A stretch of 19,046 bases of DNA from Trachelipus rathkii (lineage: Eukaryota > Arthropoda > Malacostraca > Isopoda > Trachelipodidae), in NCBI GenBank assembly GCA_015478945.1, contig JABUQX010053356.1:1-19046 (forward strand), in the 5' to 3' direction. Each line of letters opens with the position of its first letter. Positions within the stretch are counted from its first letter, which is position 1. Made by a program: the position numbers and the translations under genes. This document shows positions 10,082 to 18,573 of the stretch, one piece after another. Under the pieces are notes generated by a model. It worked only from the letters and a program-made list of their open reading frames with translations. It did no database searches and was not told the DNA's origin.

Positions 10082-10277
10082 GCCCGGAAAGGTGTATTTG
10101 ATTCTCATAGTGGTGTTTATGTTCTTGTTATACTTGGGCAAGGGCATAGCTGTGAGAATCAGTGCAGATTGGTCCTTTTGTGTGAACGCCTCCGACCACC
10201 GCAGCACGTGTATGATGCATTTGTTAATGCATCTCGTGCATTGAGCATTTACCAGAAAAAAAAAAAAAAAAAAAAAA
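10082..10277 (+). mobile_element. Short insertion ending in a poly(A) tail
   Basis: About 175 bp of non-repetitive DNA followed by a run of 22 A at 10256-10277, typical of a retroposed fragment on the + strand. One frame reads GVFDSHSGVYVLVILGQGHS, then CENQCRLVLLCERLRPPQHV and YDAFVNASRALSIYQ. The FDSHS box recalls the catalytic-site strand of OTU/tegument-type cysteine proteases carried by some transposons, but this is a weak resemblance. The upstream edge is hidden by the TA tract. The parent sequence is unknown. Confidence 0.4.
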
Positions 10278-10369
10278 CAAAAATGCACTTTCTTCAACCT
10301 TACTTCTTTCCCCTCTTTTTCAATAATTTTCCATTCTTCTTCAATCCACCCTCTTTAAATCAACAGTTT

Positions 10370-10373
<4 letters not shown>

Positions 10374-10405
<32 letters not shown>
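10374..10405 (-). repeat. 32-base T run (minus-strand poly(A) tail?)
   Basis: A pure T run about 96 bp from the A run of the preceding insertion and facing it. If it is a retroposition tail, the element lies to its right on the minus strand; no such minus-strand element is recognised, because what follows reads as the plus-strand 5' part of a LINE. Confidence 0.6.
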
Positions 10406-10410
<5 letters not shown>

Positions 10411-10439
10411 CCCACCCATAAGCCCTTTAATTATTTGTA

Positions 10440-11119
10440 TAATGTTGCCCTCCCCTCCCCTTTTCCCTCACAGCCCCTTGGGCTATCCGGTGTCTTTTTC
10501 TCTCGCATGGGTTTTAAGTTCACCCCACACTTCCTCCCCGTGGATGAGGGTAAACGTTGAAAAACCGGTCATTTACGCTCACCTCTGACCGGGCCGCAAA
10601 TTGTAGGGAACCTGAGCCCTGACTAACCCACTGAGGAGACTGTTCTGCACTTTGGTGTATAATCTCGGACTTTGCGCGAAGACTATAGGTGCCGTGTGGT
10701 ACACGGGTGGTCACCCACGTAAAGTTTTGGGAGGAATCTTCCGAGGCCACATCCAAGCCCACCCTAACGGGTGGGGTCCGGTGGTTGTGTGGGTCTCTGA
10801 ACTGTGACTTGCTGAATGGAGAAAAGGTGATATACCCTTACTTAAAAGAAAATATATGTTTTCCAGCACCATCCTGTTATTTACATTTATGTCTCATTTG
10901 GCTCATTGCTATGTGTTCATCCATGGAGACAAAGTTTGTGGTAAAAATTTTTTTTATGGAAAAGTCTTAAATAAAAATAAAGTGTTTAAAATAAAAATTA
11001 AAATCAAGACGTGCACAATTACCATCTGTCAGGTACCCAGGCCTGACCCCTACCACGGTCCCTACTACTTCTAAAACCTGGTACCTATGCTGTACTCCCT
11101 TCTCCTACACCTGAGAGTC
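10440..11119 (+). mobile_element. Probable 5' untranslated region of the Jockey-like LINE
   Basis: Balanced base composition contrasts with the AT-rich surroundings, and it lies immediately upstream of a recognisable ORF1 relic on the same strand. No reading frame is convincing. Between roughly 10840 and 11030 composition returns to AT-rich, with several AATAAA-like words near 10968-10980, which could be a later small insertion. The exact left end of the LINE is not defined here; assignment is by position and composition only. Confidence 0.5.
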
Positions 11120-13468
11120 CTTTGCGGAAATTTCACCGGAATTCGTCCGACCAGCAAACCCCGAACACCCCAGTGCCCCAACGGCCCGGCAATCCCGTAA
11201 AGGTGGCCCCCGTAACAGTCCGTACTCATTCGTTTACTCCATACGCTGCACCCCCTTCAGGAATGTCAGCAGACATGTCATTCCCGATGTATTACATACT
11301 ACGAGCCGCTACCTCCAAAACTCTTACTGAGCACAGAAACAATTCCTCTCAGTAAGGCGGCCTCCGAAAAAGCCCTAAGGAGTTTGAAGACCCTCAACGT
11401 CACATTGATGAGGAATGGGGTCCATTCTCGTAAAAGCTGCTAACCGAAATCAAGGTTCCATTTTGTCATCCTTAACATCTCTGCAAATATTCCTCTGTTT
11501 CTACCCTGATTGAAAAATGAAACACATCGTAAAGGCAATATTTATTGGTCCTAAATTCAGAGAGACCGAAGACACAGCTGTCATTTTGGGAAGAACTCTC
11601 AACAGAAAGATTTTCAGTCAGCAAAACAATTTTATATGATTTCCCCCTCACCGGAACTCCTGACAAACCAAATCCCGTTTCTAACTGACTTATACCCCTT
11701 ATCCACTCTACAAAGGCAAAATAGGGTTCACATAGATATAACCAGTCGTCGCACGTTTATCCTCGACCACAGACGTTGCTGTCAGAATGTCAGCGTTATG
11801 GTCATCCCAAAAATATGTAAGGGAAGGGAAGGTGGACATATGCCCAATCTGCGGAGAAATTTATTCACGCTCCACTGGGGAAATCACGCCAACCCTGCGA
11901 GAAAACATGTAAAGGATGCATTTAAGATCAGCCATCTTTCAATGCCCGTCTTTAACCTGTTTGAGCAGGAGGTTTTAGAGCTATGGTACTAATAACAGTA
12001 AATTGAGCAGGTGAGAGATGTCCTAATACGCCAGCCTCAAATGAAAAAAGTATCAGGACAAAATCAAAAATCAATCTTACCGCCCACAATTACAAGCTAA
12101 CACAACCGACGCCTTCCACCGTAGTTACATCCGCCAACTACAACCCTATCCGTCAAATAGAACTCCTCTCTAAATTCGTTAAACTCAGGCTAAGTACTAC
12201 GCCAACAGTCTACCTGTACTGTCACACACACTAACCAACTCTCAAAGAGCACAAGCAGTACCTTGATTCCAATCTTCCGATTCCCAAATAGCCAAGCAAG
12301 CAATGCCTAGTCACTGAGTAATTAACTCTCAACCAACGCTACCAAATGAAACTAAGCTAGCTCATACAATACAAAAAATATTTGGAAAACACTTCCTGCC
12401 AAGACATCACTGTCCCATACTCACCAAAGAGTTGATTCCACCAAACTTAATGCAAGGAGGAACCGGGTCTCTTTGTCCCTTAATATCGCATCCCACTATT
12501 ACTAAAACCCTGGTAAAAGGATTGTTTTTAAAAGCAACAGTAAAGAATGAAAGTCGCCTAAGCTTAAAGATTAATTCGTTTAAAATATAGACAACCGAAA
12601 TTCTTAAAACAATAACACAGTAACCACCAGATGTAAAAAATGCCTCAGAAGAGAACCTCAGCCATAAGTCTACCTTCTGAGACAAATGCATAAGGCTTTA
12701 AATAGACTGTACCGCAAACAATCCACAACTAAATGAAAAACTCACGCACGCAACCATCTAAATAAGTCTACAAGACAGTTTTAGTTCCTCTGATGCTTCC
12801 TATTAATTCTTACTCTCCGATTTTCCTTTATCAGTCCCTCTCTAAAGGGATCTATACCCTAGAAGATGAATTGTGATAACAAGCTCCCAAATGGAGCTTG
12901 ATGCGATGGCCCATTCTCTTTCTAATGCTTCCTGCACTTCCGAGAAAGGTGATGGAAAACTTGTCTACGTACAACGTCGAATAACGCTCGTAAGCGTTTC
13001 TGGGTCTGTTGGAGGACATGAAAATGAATCACCAGAGGTCCCATCGTCCAATCAACTAACCCAATTCCCAAATCACCCGCTGATGAAGTACTGGAAAATT
13101 CTCCAGAATCAGACCTTGCCAAATCATCGAATCCCAAATTGGAAATCGATGTCGTAACCCCAATACATTCTCAAAAAAGACAATACCCTTTTGGATACAC
13201 CTTCCTTCCCCATTTCCATGGAAAAGCCAAACTCTATCCCCTCCCACAATTTCTGGAATCTGCTTGCCAAGCTAGTTCTGATACCTGCTCTCCACTGAAT
13301 AAATATAAGGAGGATGTGTGCTCCTCACTTAACGAATACGAAAGCCAAATTGCCATTTATAATTGGTTGAATTCAACTTATCTCGCATTCATGGTGAAGC
13401 TCTTTCACCAAATACATCTGAACTCCTCCCTAAAAGATGTCATACAACCTAAAAAAATCTCTGGTGTA
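11120..13468 (+). pseudogene. LINE ORF1 (gag-like, zinc-knuckle) relic
   Basis: RNA-binding ORF1 protein of a Jockey-like LINE, readable only by switching frames. SKAASEKALRSLKTLNVTLM with RNG (about 11351-11420) fits the start of the RRM-like gag fold. RTFI followed in another frame by CQRYGHPKN and CKGRE (about 11754-11832) is a CCHC zinc knuckle, continued by a decayed second knuckle with HWGNHANPARK. FEQEVLELWY (about 11962-11991) matches the (F/Y)xxExEVLxLRY segment after the knuckles. A low-complexity P/S/N/Q-rich tail follows; the last 110 codons (13139-13468, ending at TGA 13469) are uninterrupted. There are many stops elsewhere, notably 12000-12870. Family knowledge supports nucleic-acid binding for the ribonucleoprotein. 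It is not functional. Confidence 0.7.
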
Positions 13469-13615
13469 TGACTAACCTTTGCCCCCCAGGTTGTGTTCCC
13501 CCTCCTCTCCGAACCACGTCTCAACCCTCCTCTCCAATCTGAACCCCGCTCATAAACATTACCCCCAGTACATAGAGTATATTCATCTCTTAATCAAGGC
13601 TACCACCATCATAAT
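13469..13615 (+). other. LINE ORF1-ORF2 spacer, left part, with 8 bp target site
   Basis: C-rich spacer after the ORF1 stop. Its last eight bases (13608-13615, ATCATAAT) correspond to 18552-18559 (ATCAAAAG), six of eight identical, taken as the target-site duplication of the hAT insertion. Confidence 0.6.
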
Positions 13616-13832
13616 CAGGGGTGCGGAGCCGGAGCAGCGGAGCCGCAAGGTTTTGGATGGAGCCGGAGCCGGAGGCGAAACTTTTTGAGGGACTGGAGCC
13701 GGAGCCGGAGGCGAAATTTTGGGGATCTGGAGCCGGAGCCGAGTCTGAGGCGAAAATTTTAGGGGGAACCTGGAGCCGGGAGCCGGAGGACGGAGCGCAA
13801 AAAAAAGAGGCTGCCTCCGGAAATACAAATTA
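13616..13832 (+). repeat. Left subterminal GGAGCCGGAGC array of the hAT
   Basis: Imperfect tandem units of the form GGAGCCGGAGCCGGAGGCGA followed by an A/T-rich spacer such as AAACTTTTTGAGG, about four to five copies. In hAT elements clustered subterminal repeats are transposase binding sites (family knowledge); the same role is inferred here. Open frames rich in E, P and A crossing it are not genes. Confidence 0.8.
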
Positions 13833-13867
13833 AGTTAATTATAACTTTATTACTACAGTAGTTTTTT

Positions 13868-14103
13868 AATATATATATTTATAATTTCTGATTTATAAAA
13901 TGGTACAGGAAAATCGTTTATACAGAGTTGATATGTAGATTGATAATTATATAATATATATATATAATATATATATACTATATATTATATACTATATAAT
14001 TGAGGAGATCACCTCCAATTCTTATATTCAATATTTCAATTTATATATATATATATATATATATTATATAATAATATTAATATATATATACTATATATAT
14101 ATA

Positions 14104-14165
<62 letters not shown>

Positions 14166-14252
14166 ATATATTATATATATATTATAATTATATAAATATA
14201 TATAATATATTGTATATATACCGTATATAATATATATATATATATAATATAG

Positions 14253-14284
<32 letters not shown>

Positions 14285-14395
14285 TTATATATATATGAAT
14301 ATATATATATATAATAGTATATATATATATATTATATATTATATATATTCTCTTTTTCCAGAAATTTGATTATATATATATATATATAATTCAAT
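13868..14395. repeat. Long complex (TA)n region inside the hAT
   Basis: TA repeats with phase slips. Unique stretches break it at about 13886-13948, at 14001-14040 (with the near-palindrome GAGGAGATCACCTCC) and at 14350-14367. No gene is seen. Confidence 0.93.
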
Positions 14396-14459
14396 AAAAA
14401 AAAGGTTCTATATTCTATAGATAACTTTAATTAATAAGTTTAATATCGTTTAGAAAAAT

Positions 14460-16530
14460 ATCATGTCAACTAAACCAAAAATCGAAAAACGACCTCATGT
14501 ATTTGAATATATTACTCATTCTGTGATAAATAAAACTTTCATTTGTCAATACTGAAATAGTTAACACAGTTGATGGGAAACAGTTAGTTCGATCATGCAC
14601 AAAAGAGTCTACCTAACTACCAGTTACTCATGGGGTCACAATACATCAATTGGATCCTTTAAATTAATGCGACATTTACATCCAGAGTCCAGACATTGCT
14701 GCAATTGTTAAAAAGAAAGGTGAAGCTAAAGGTAATCAGGATAAACCTTTAATTTTCCTAAACTCAGAGGTCTTTAAAAGTGGAACACTTTTTCAGTTTG
14801 CCTTATATACAACTTTTTTTATTTGTTCTTAGTTTTGTTAATGTTTACAAATTTCATATATAATATCAGAATTGAATTCATATATGAGAATATGTAATAA
14901 TAGTATTATCCCAGGAGCTCAAAAGGGACTTTCCACGATGTTCTCTCTTGCGAAGACCATGTCAGTGCATGACTAAAGCACTGTGTGAAGACATGGCTTG
15001 GAAACTGGAAGTCCCTTTAGAGTTTTTTTTTTTTTTTTTTTTTTTTTTCTGGAAAAATATTTGTTAAATAGTTCTAGAAGAAAAAAAATAAAACAAAAGG
15101 ATACCTGAAATAATGCATAAAGGGACGCTTTTGTGCATTTAAAAATGGATACTTACACATGGGCCAAGCTATATTTTGTCAACAATTTTATATATGTGGA
15201 CGAAGATAAAACAATGATTTCGAAAACGTTAGCAGCAAAAGAAAAAATACTCCACATTTCAGCGAATATATTCAAGAATTTTTTACTGACATCTTAAAAG
15301 AATTCGAAAATAACAAGAGACAAGTAATTAGCTTATTTACGGATAACGCATCAAACATGATCAGTTCGGATTGAAAAATTAATAAGGACAATGAGGGTGT
15401 GGAATAGGAACTGGTAAAATGTGATCCTGAAATTTTATTGAATGTTCAAAATAAAGAAGTATAGTTGTTTTCAAGAATGAACTTGATAAAACTATGAAAA
15501 GACTACGTTCCGATAACGTTAACATGCACACATGAGATGTGAAGTTCATACTTTACAGTTAGCAGTGCGTGATGGTCTCAACAATACTCATAAGAGCAAA
15601 TCTTATAAGAAGGGCGAGACAAATAGCAAAATAGCAACGTACACTCAAAATTAATGGAAGTTCTAAAAAATCAAGCTGCAAAAGTGGCATCTTAGGTCAA
15701 GAGACAAGATAGGGGAAGTACATGTCTTATATGCTCAAAAGCTTCTGCAACTAAAGATTATAGTAGTATATGATGGCTGCCGTACTTCTGAACTTTCTCC
15801 TCCGACAGTCAGTGGGAACAAATCGAAACACTCGAAGAGTTATTAAAACACCCCATACTTTACAACAAAAATATTCAATAGAAGACTTGACTGCAAGGAA
15901 AATTTTTATGGAGAACGGATTTAGCAAATCACAAATAAATTCCATGAAAAGAAGGGAAAGAAGGTTAACTGAAAATAAAATATTTTTGTCGACAATCTTT
16001 GTTTAGAATCTTTCAGACTAAAGATCTGATATTTAAAGCTAGAAGTGTGTTCTTTGCGAACTAGGACTTAAATTGAATTAATGATATCGAACAGAAATCT
16101 GGGCCGGAGTCAGAAAGTTCAGCAGTTTCAGAATCCTACCTTGTATAAAAAAGAAAAAGAATTTTGTCAGATGAAGATGAAGAAGTCAAAATTTGCCAAA
16201 GATAAATGGGAAAAATTGGAGCATGCAGAGAAGCGATTGAAAAAACTAAAAGACAATCTACTAGTAATAAGACATTCAACCTTAATATCTTCTAGAAAAA
16301 TAAAAGGTAGAATTCCTTAAGTCATTAGATTGAATAATGAAAATCGACCGGAAAACAAAGTTATCAGTTAAAGAGGCAATCAATTGCTATCCTAAATTTT
16401 GCAAGATGCCGCTTGCACAATTACAGCTTTGCCTCCTTTTCAAGTGAAGAGAGCTTATTTTCTGGTTTAAAAAATAATAAAATAAGATCTAAGGACATCG
16501 TTAAAAGAGGATTTTAATGATGGTTTTATT
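14460..16530 (+). pseudogene. hAT transposase, BED finger to dimerisation domain, decayed
   Basis: DNA transposase readable in fragments across frames, in hAT order. KRPHVFEYITHSVINKTFIC, then TSYSWGHNTS and LMRHLHPES near 14480-14690 look like a BED-type zinc finger with its H-L-x-x-H end. IQEFFTDILKEFE and RQVISLFTDNASNM near 15262-15360 hold the catalytic-core D-N-A-S. KLMEVLKNQAAKVAS (about 15650-15690), then QDRGSTCL, correspond to the helical region and RWGST motif. WEQIETLEELLKHPILYNKN follows near 15808-15868, then a mostly open segment ending KSQINSMKRRERRLTENK. INCYPKFCKMPLAQLQLCLL and a neighbouring frame with ITALPPFQVKRAYFLV (about 16380-16470) match the C-terminal dimerisation domain ahead of the SxERxFS..K box. 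Stops and shifts are frequent, so it is not active. Confidence 0.75.
14921..15048. repeat. Foldback of ~98 bp followed by 26 T
   Basis: Outer arms AAAAGGGACTTTCC (14921-14934) and GGAAGTCCCTTT (15008-15019) pair with one bulge; inner arms CCATGTC..AGTGC and GCACT..GACATGG pair around a 10-base loop. A run of 26 T follows at 15023-15048. It lies inside the hAT transposase relic, interrupting it, so it is probably a later small insertion (MITE or snap-back sequence). A hairpin followed by T-run could also end RNA polymerase III transcripts, but no promoter was seen. Confidence 0.6.
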
Positions 16531-16623
16531 TTTAAGAACAATTGTTTTAATAAATTTATATTACATATGGTCGGGCTATTCAAAAGAGAAATTTATTTTA
16601 AAAATATTAATAGGAGTGGGATT

Positions 16624-16711
16624 ATATATATTATAATATATATATATAATATTATATAATATTACTATATATATATATATAATATATATAATATATATAT
16701 ATATATAATAT

Positions 16712-16762
<51 letters not shown>

Positions 16763-16787
16763 TTAATATATATTATATGATTATATA

Positions 16788-16833
<46 letters not shown>

Positions 16834-16836
16834 TTG

Positions 16837-16867
<31 letters not shown>

Positions 16868-16896
16868 CATATATATATATATATATATATTATATA
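16624..16896. repeat. (TA)n tract, left of mariner-like insertion
   Basis: About 270 bp of TA repeat with phase slips. It ends in the TA that forms the left target duplication of the foldback element and resumes at 17822. Confidence 0.95.
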
Positions 16897-16897
16897 T

Positions 16898-17817
16898 GTG
16901 GGATTCTAAACCTCTGCGACAAACTCGGAAGGCTGATAGAACAAACGATAATGAACATTTATTGTTAAATAACCTAATGTCGTATGACCCTCTTCGTTTC
17001 AAAGTTTACGGATGATTGTTAAGAGTACACTAGTTCTATTTGTGTGAACGCGTTCGCATTGTAGGTTACCGACGATTTAGGGTACTCAATTTTAATGTGG
17101 GTTTTGTGCGTGCGTACATGTGTGTACGCTTAACGTCCTTCGAAAACACGTGGCAATACCTTAACCTTGCCCAATTCATCGTTGATTCAAATAAGCAATG
17201 TAAGGCATCGATTACGAATTGGATCACTACACTCTCCGAGTTACCGACATGATAATGGTGTTACGGTGCGGCGAAACGGAAATGGACGAAGAGCGCACCT
17301 CACATGTACCGGGAACGGTTTCCCCACACAGAAATCCCCCCAAACACACAATGTTGCTCGCCCTTCATCCAGCGCCCTTGAGATAATGGGACCTTTGCCA
17401 CGGTGCATTGGTGGAAGACCGCGTAATACGGACTCCTTCGTTTGAAGAAGAGGTGCTTGAGAGAGTCCCCAACGACCCGTCGACAAGCACACGCGCCATT
17501 GCCCATGCAATGGGTTCAAATCAGTCGTCTGCGGTTCGGGTCTTGCAAGAGCAAGGCCCCAAGCATACCACCTACAGAAAGTACAAGGACTTGGACTTGA
17601 GTACACAGATGTACGCACACTGCACACATACATAACATTAGAATACCCAAAATCTCCGTTTACGAAGTAACCACGCGTCAAACAACACACGTGGTTTTAC
17701 CTTACATCATCCGTAACTTTGACAACGAAGCGTCATACAACATAGCTTATTTAACAATAAATGTTCCTTATCGTTTGCTCTATCAGCCCTCCGAGTTTGT
17801 GGCAGAGGTTTTGAATC

Positions 17818-17821
<4 letters not shown>
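16898..17821 (+). mobile_element. Foldback Tc1/mariner-like element, non-autonomous
   Basis: About 924 bp with very long terminal inverted repeats. The left arm 16898-17138 pairs with the right arm 17593-17821. The outer ~116 bp are highly similar, for example AACCTCTGCGACAAACTCGG (starting near 16909) against the reverse complement of the right arm, AACCTCTGCCACAAACTCGG. The inner part is more diverged but still alignable, through to GTACATGTGTGTACGC against GTACATCTGTGTACTC. TA dinucleotides flank both ends (16895-16896, 17822-17823), the Tc1/mariner target duplication. The roughly 450 bp centre holds only the N-terminal part of a transposase, so mobilisation would have needed a full-length relative. 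Confidence 0.8.
17240..17592 (+). pseudogene. Transposase helix-turn-helix N-terminus (DUF4817-like), truncated
   Basis: Split over two or three frames. One frame gives NGVTVRRNGNGRRAHLTCTG then CIGGRPRNT. The next gives RTPSFEEEVLERVPNDPSTS, TRAIAHAMGSNQSSAVRVLQ and EQGPKH (about 17420-17565). This matches the arthropod transposase pattern NGNGRxAxRxYxERFPxRR...GRPR.VRTPxFEEEVLxRVxxDPST, STRAIA..MGVxxSTVWRVLxEQ..HPYH, assigned from memory to the DUF4817-type helix-turn-helix of IS630/Tc1/mariner relatives. Its likely role was binding the terminal repeats. The DDE/DDD catalytic domain is wholly absent because the right inverted repeat begins at once. W in VWRVL reads as A. It is a dead fragment. 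Confidence 0.72.
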
Positions 17822-17859
<38 letters not shown>

Positions 17860-17891
17860 GTAGATATTATAAATTATATATAATATATATA

Positions 17892-17958
<67 letters not shown>

Positions 17959-17964
17959 ACGGTA
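17822..17964. repeat. (TA)n tract, right of mariner-like insertion
   Basis: Continuation of the tract at 16624-16896 after the foldback insertion, with slips and a short unique break near 17856-17876. Confidence 0.95.
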
Positions 17965-18342
17965 TATATAGTATTCATATATAAATCTGTTTTTGAAATA
18001 AAATGTATATATGTTCAGGCTCATAGTTTTAAACGAGGAATTATTTTAAACTTTAGGATGAATCTAAAATATGATTTTTATATTCTTTTTAGGACAAAAA
18101 AAAAAAAAAATTATAAAAATAACTTTACGTTCAAAGAGGAATTATTATAAAAAATAAGGAAGAAAGTGAAATTATTTTTTTTCAGTATTTCTTAAAAAAT
18201 GCTATTTTGTATAAATTCTTACCAAGTGTTAAATTAAAATCTAATAAAGACGTCACGAACAAACATTTATTTTCATCATACCCTCAAAATTTTGTATCAG
18301 AATTAATGATTTCATGACTGTAAATGGAGAAGGAATATAACT
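17965..18342. other. hAT 3' noncoding DNA; no gene seen
   Basis: AT-rich, with an A run near 18097-18111. It lies between the transposase relic and the right subterminal array of the hAT. Nothing else recognised. Confidence 0.6.
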
Positions 18343-18551
18343 AGGGTCGGAGCCGGAGCCGGAGTCGGAGCCGACAAAAAAAATGCCGAGCCGGAGGCGG
18401 AATCAGAGCCGGGTATTTTAAAATGACTGGAGTCGGAGCCGGGTAATTTTAAAAATGCTTTGAGCCGGAGCCTGGGTCGGAGCCTGGTAATTTAAAATGC
18501 TGGAGCCGGGAGTCGGAGCCGGAAAAAAAATTTGCCGGCTCCGCAGCCCTG
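18343..18551 (+). repeat. Right subterminal GGAGCCGGAGC array of the hAT
   Basis: Units such as GTCGGAGCCGGAGCCGGAGT and GGAGTCGGAGCCGGGTAATT, separated by T/A-rich spacers ending AAAATG, about five copies. They run on the same strand as those of the left array, although the outermost 17 bp are inverted. Confidence 0.8.
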
Positions 18552-18573
18552 ATCAAAAGTTTCATAACTAACC

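Larger units (their letters stand above)
13616..18551 (+). mobile_element. hAT-superfamily DNA transposon, 4.9 kb, inactive
   Basis: The ends are CAGGGGTGCGGAGCCGG at 13616-13632 and, reverse-complemented, CAGGGCTGCGGAGCCGG at 18535-18551: 16 of 17 identical, with the CAGGG start usual for hAT elements. Imperfect 8 bp duplications flank them (13608-13615 and 18552-18559); 8 bp is the hAT target length. Inside are GC-rich subterminal repeat arrays, a decayed hAT transposase on the + strand, several (TA)n tracts and a later Tc1/mariner-like insertion. Without that insertion the element would be near 4 kb. It sits in the ORF1-ORF2 spacer of a LINE. Confidence 0.85.

Noticed and set aside
9703..10588. 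Long open frames rich in I and Y
   Set aside because: They are products of TA repeats, which lack stops in two of the frames; only the short part after 10082 has normal composition.
13583..13833. Open frames rich in E, P, A and G on both strands
   Set aside because: They cross the GGAGCCGGAGC subterminal repeats of the hAT and have no domain.
17241..17690. Minus-strand open frame of 149 codons, the longest uninterrupted one with ordinary composition
   Set aside because: It lies antisense to the transposase helix-turn-helix relic and the right inverted repeat, which explain the sequence better; no domain is recognisable in it.
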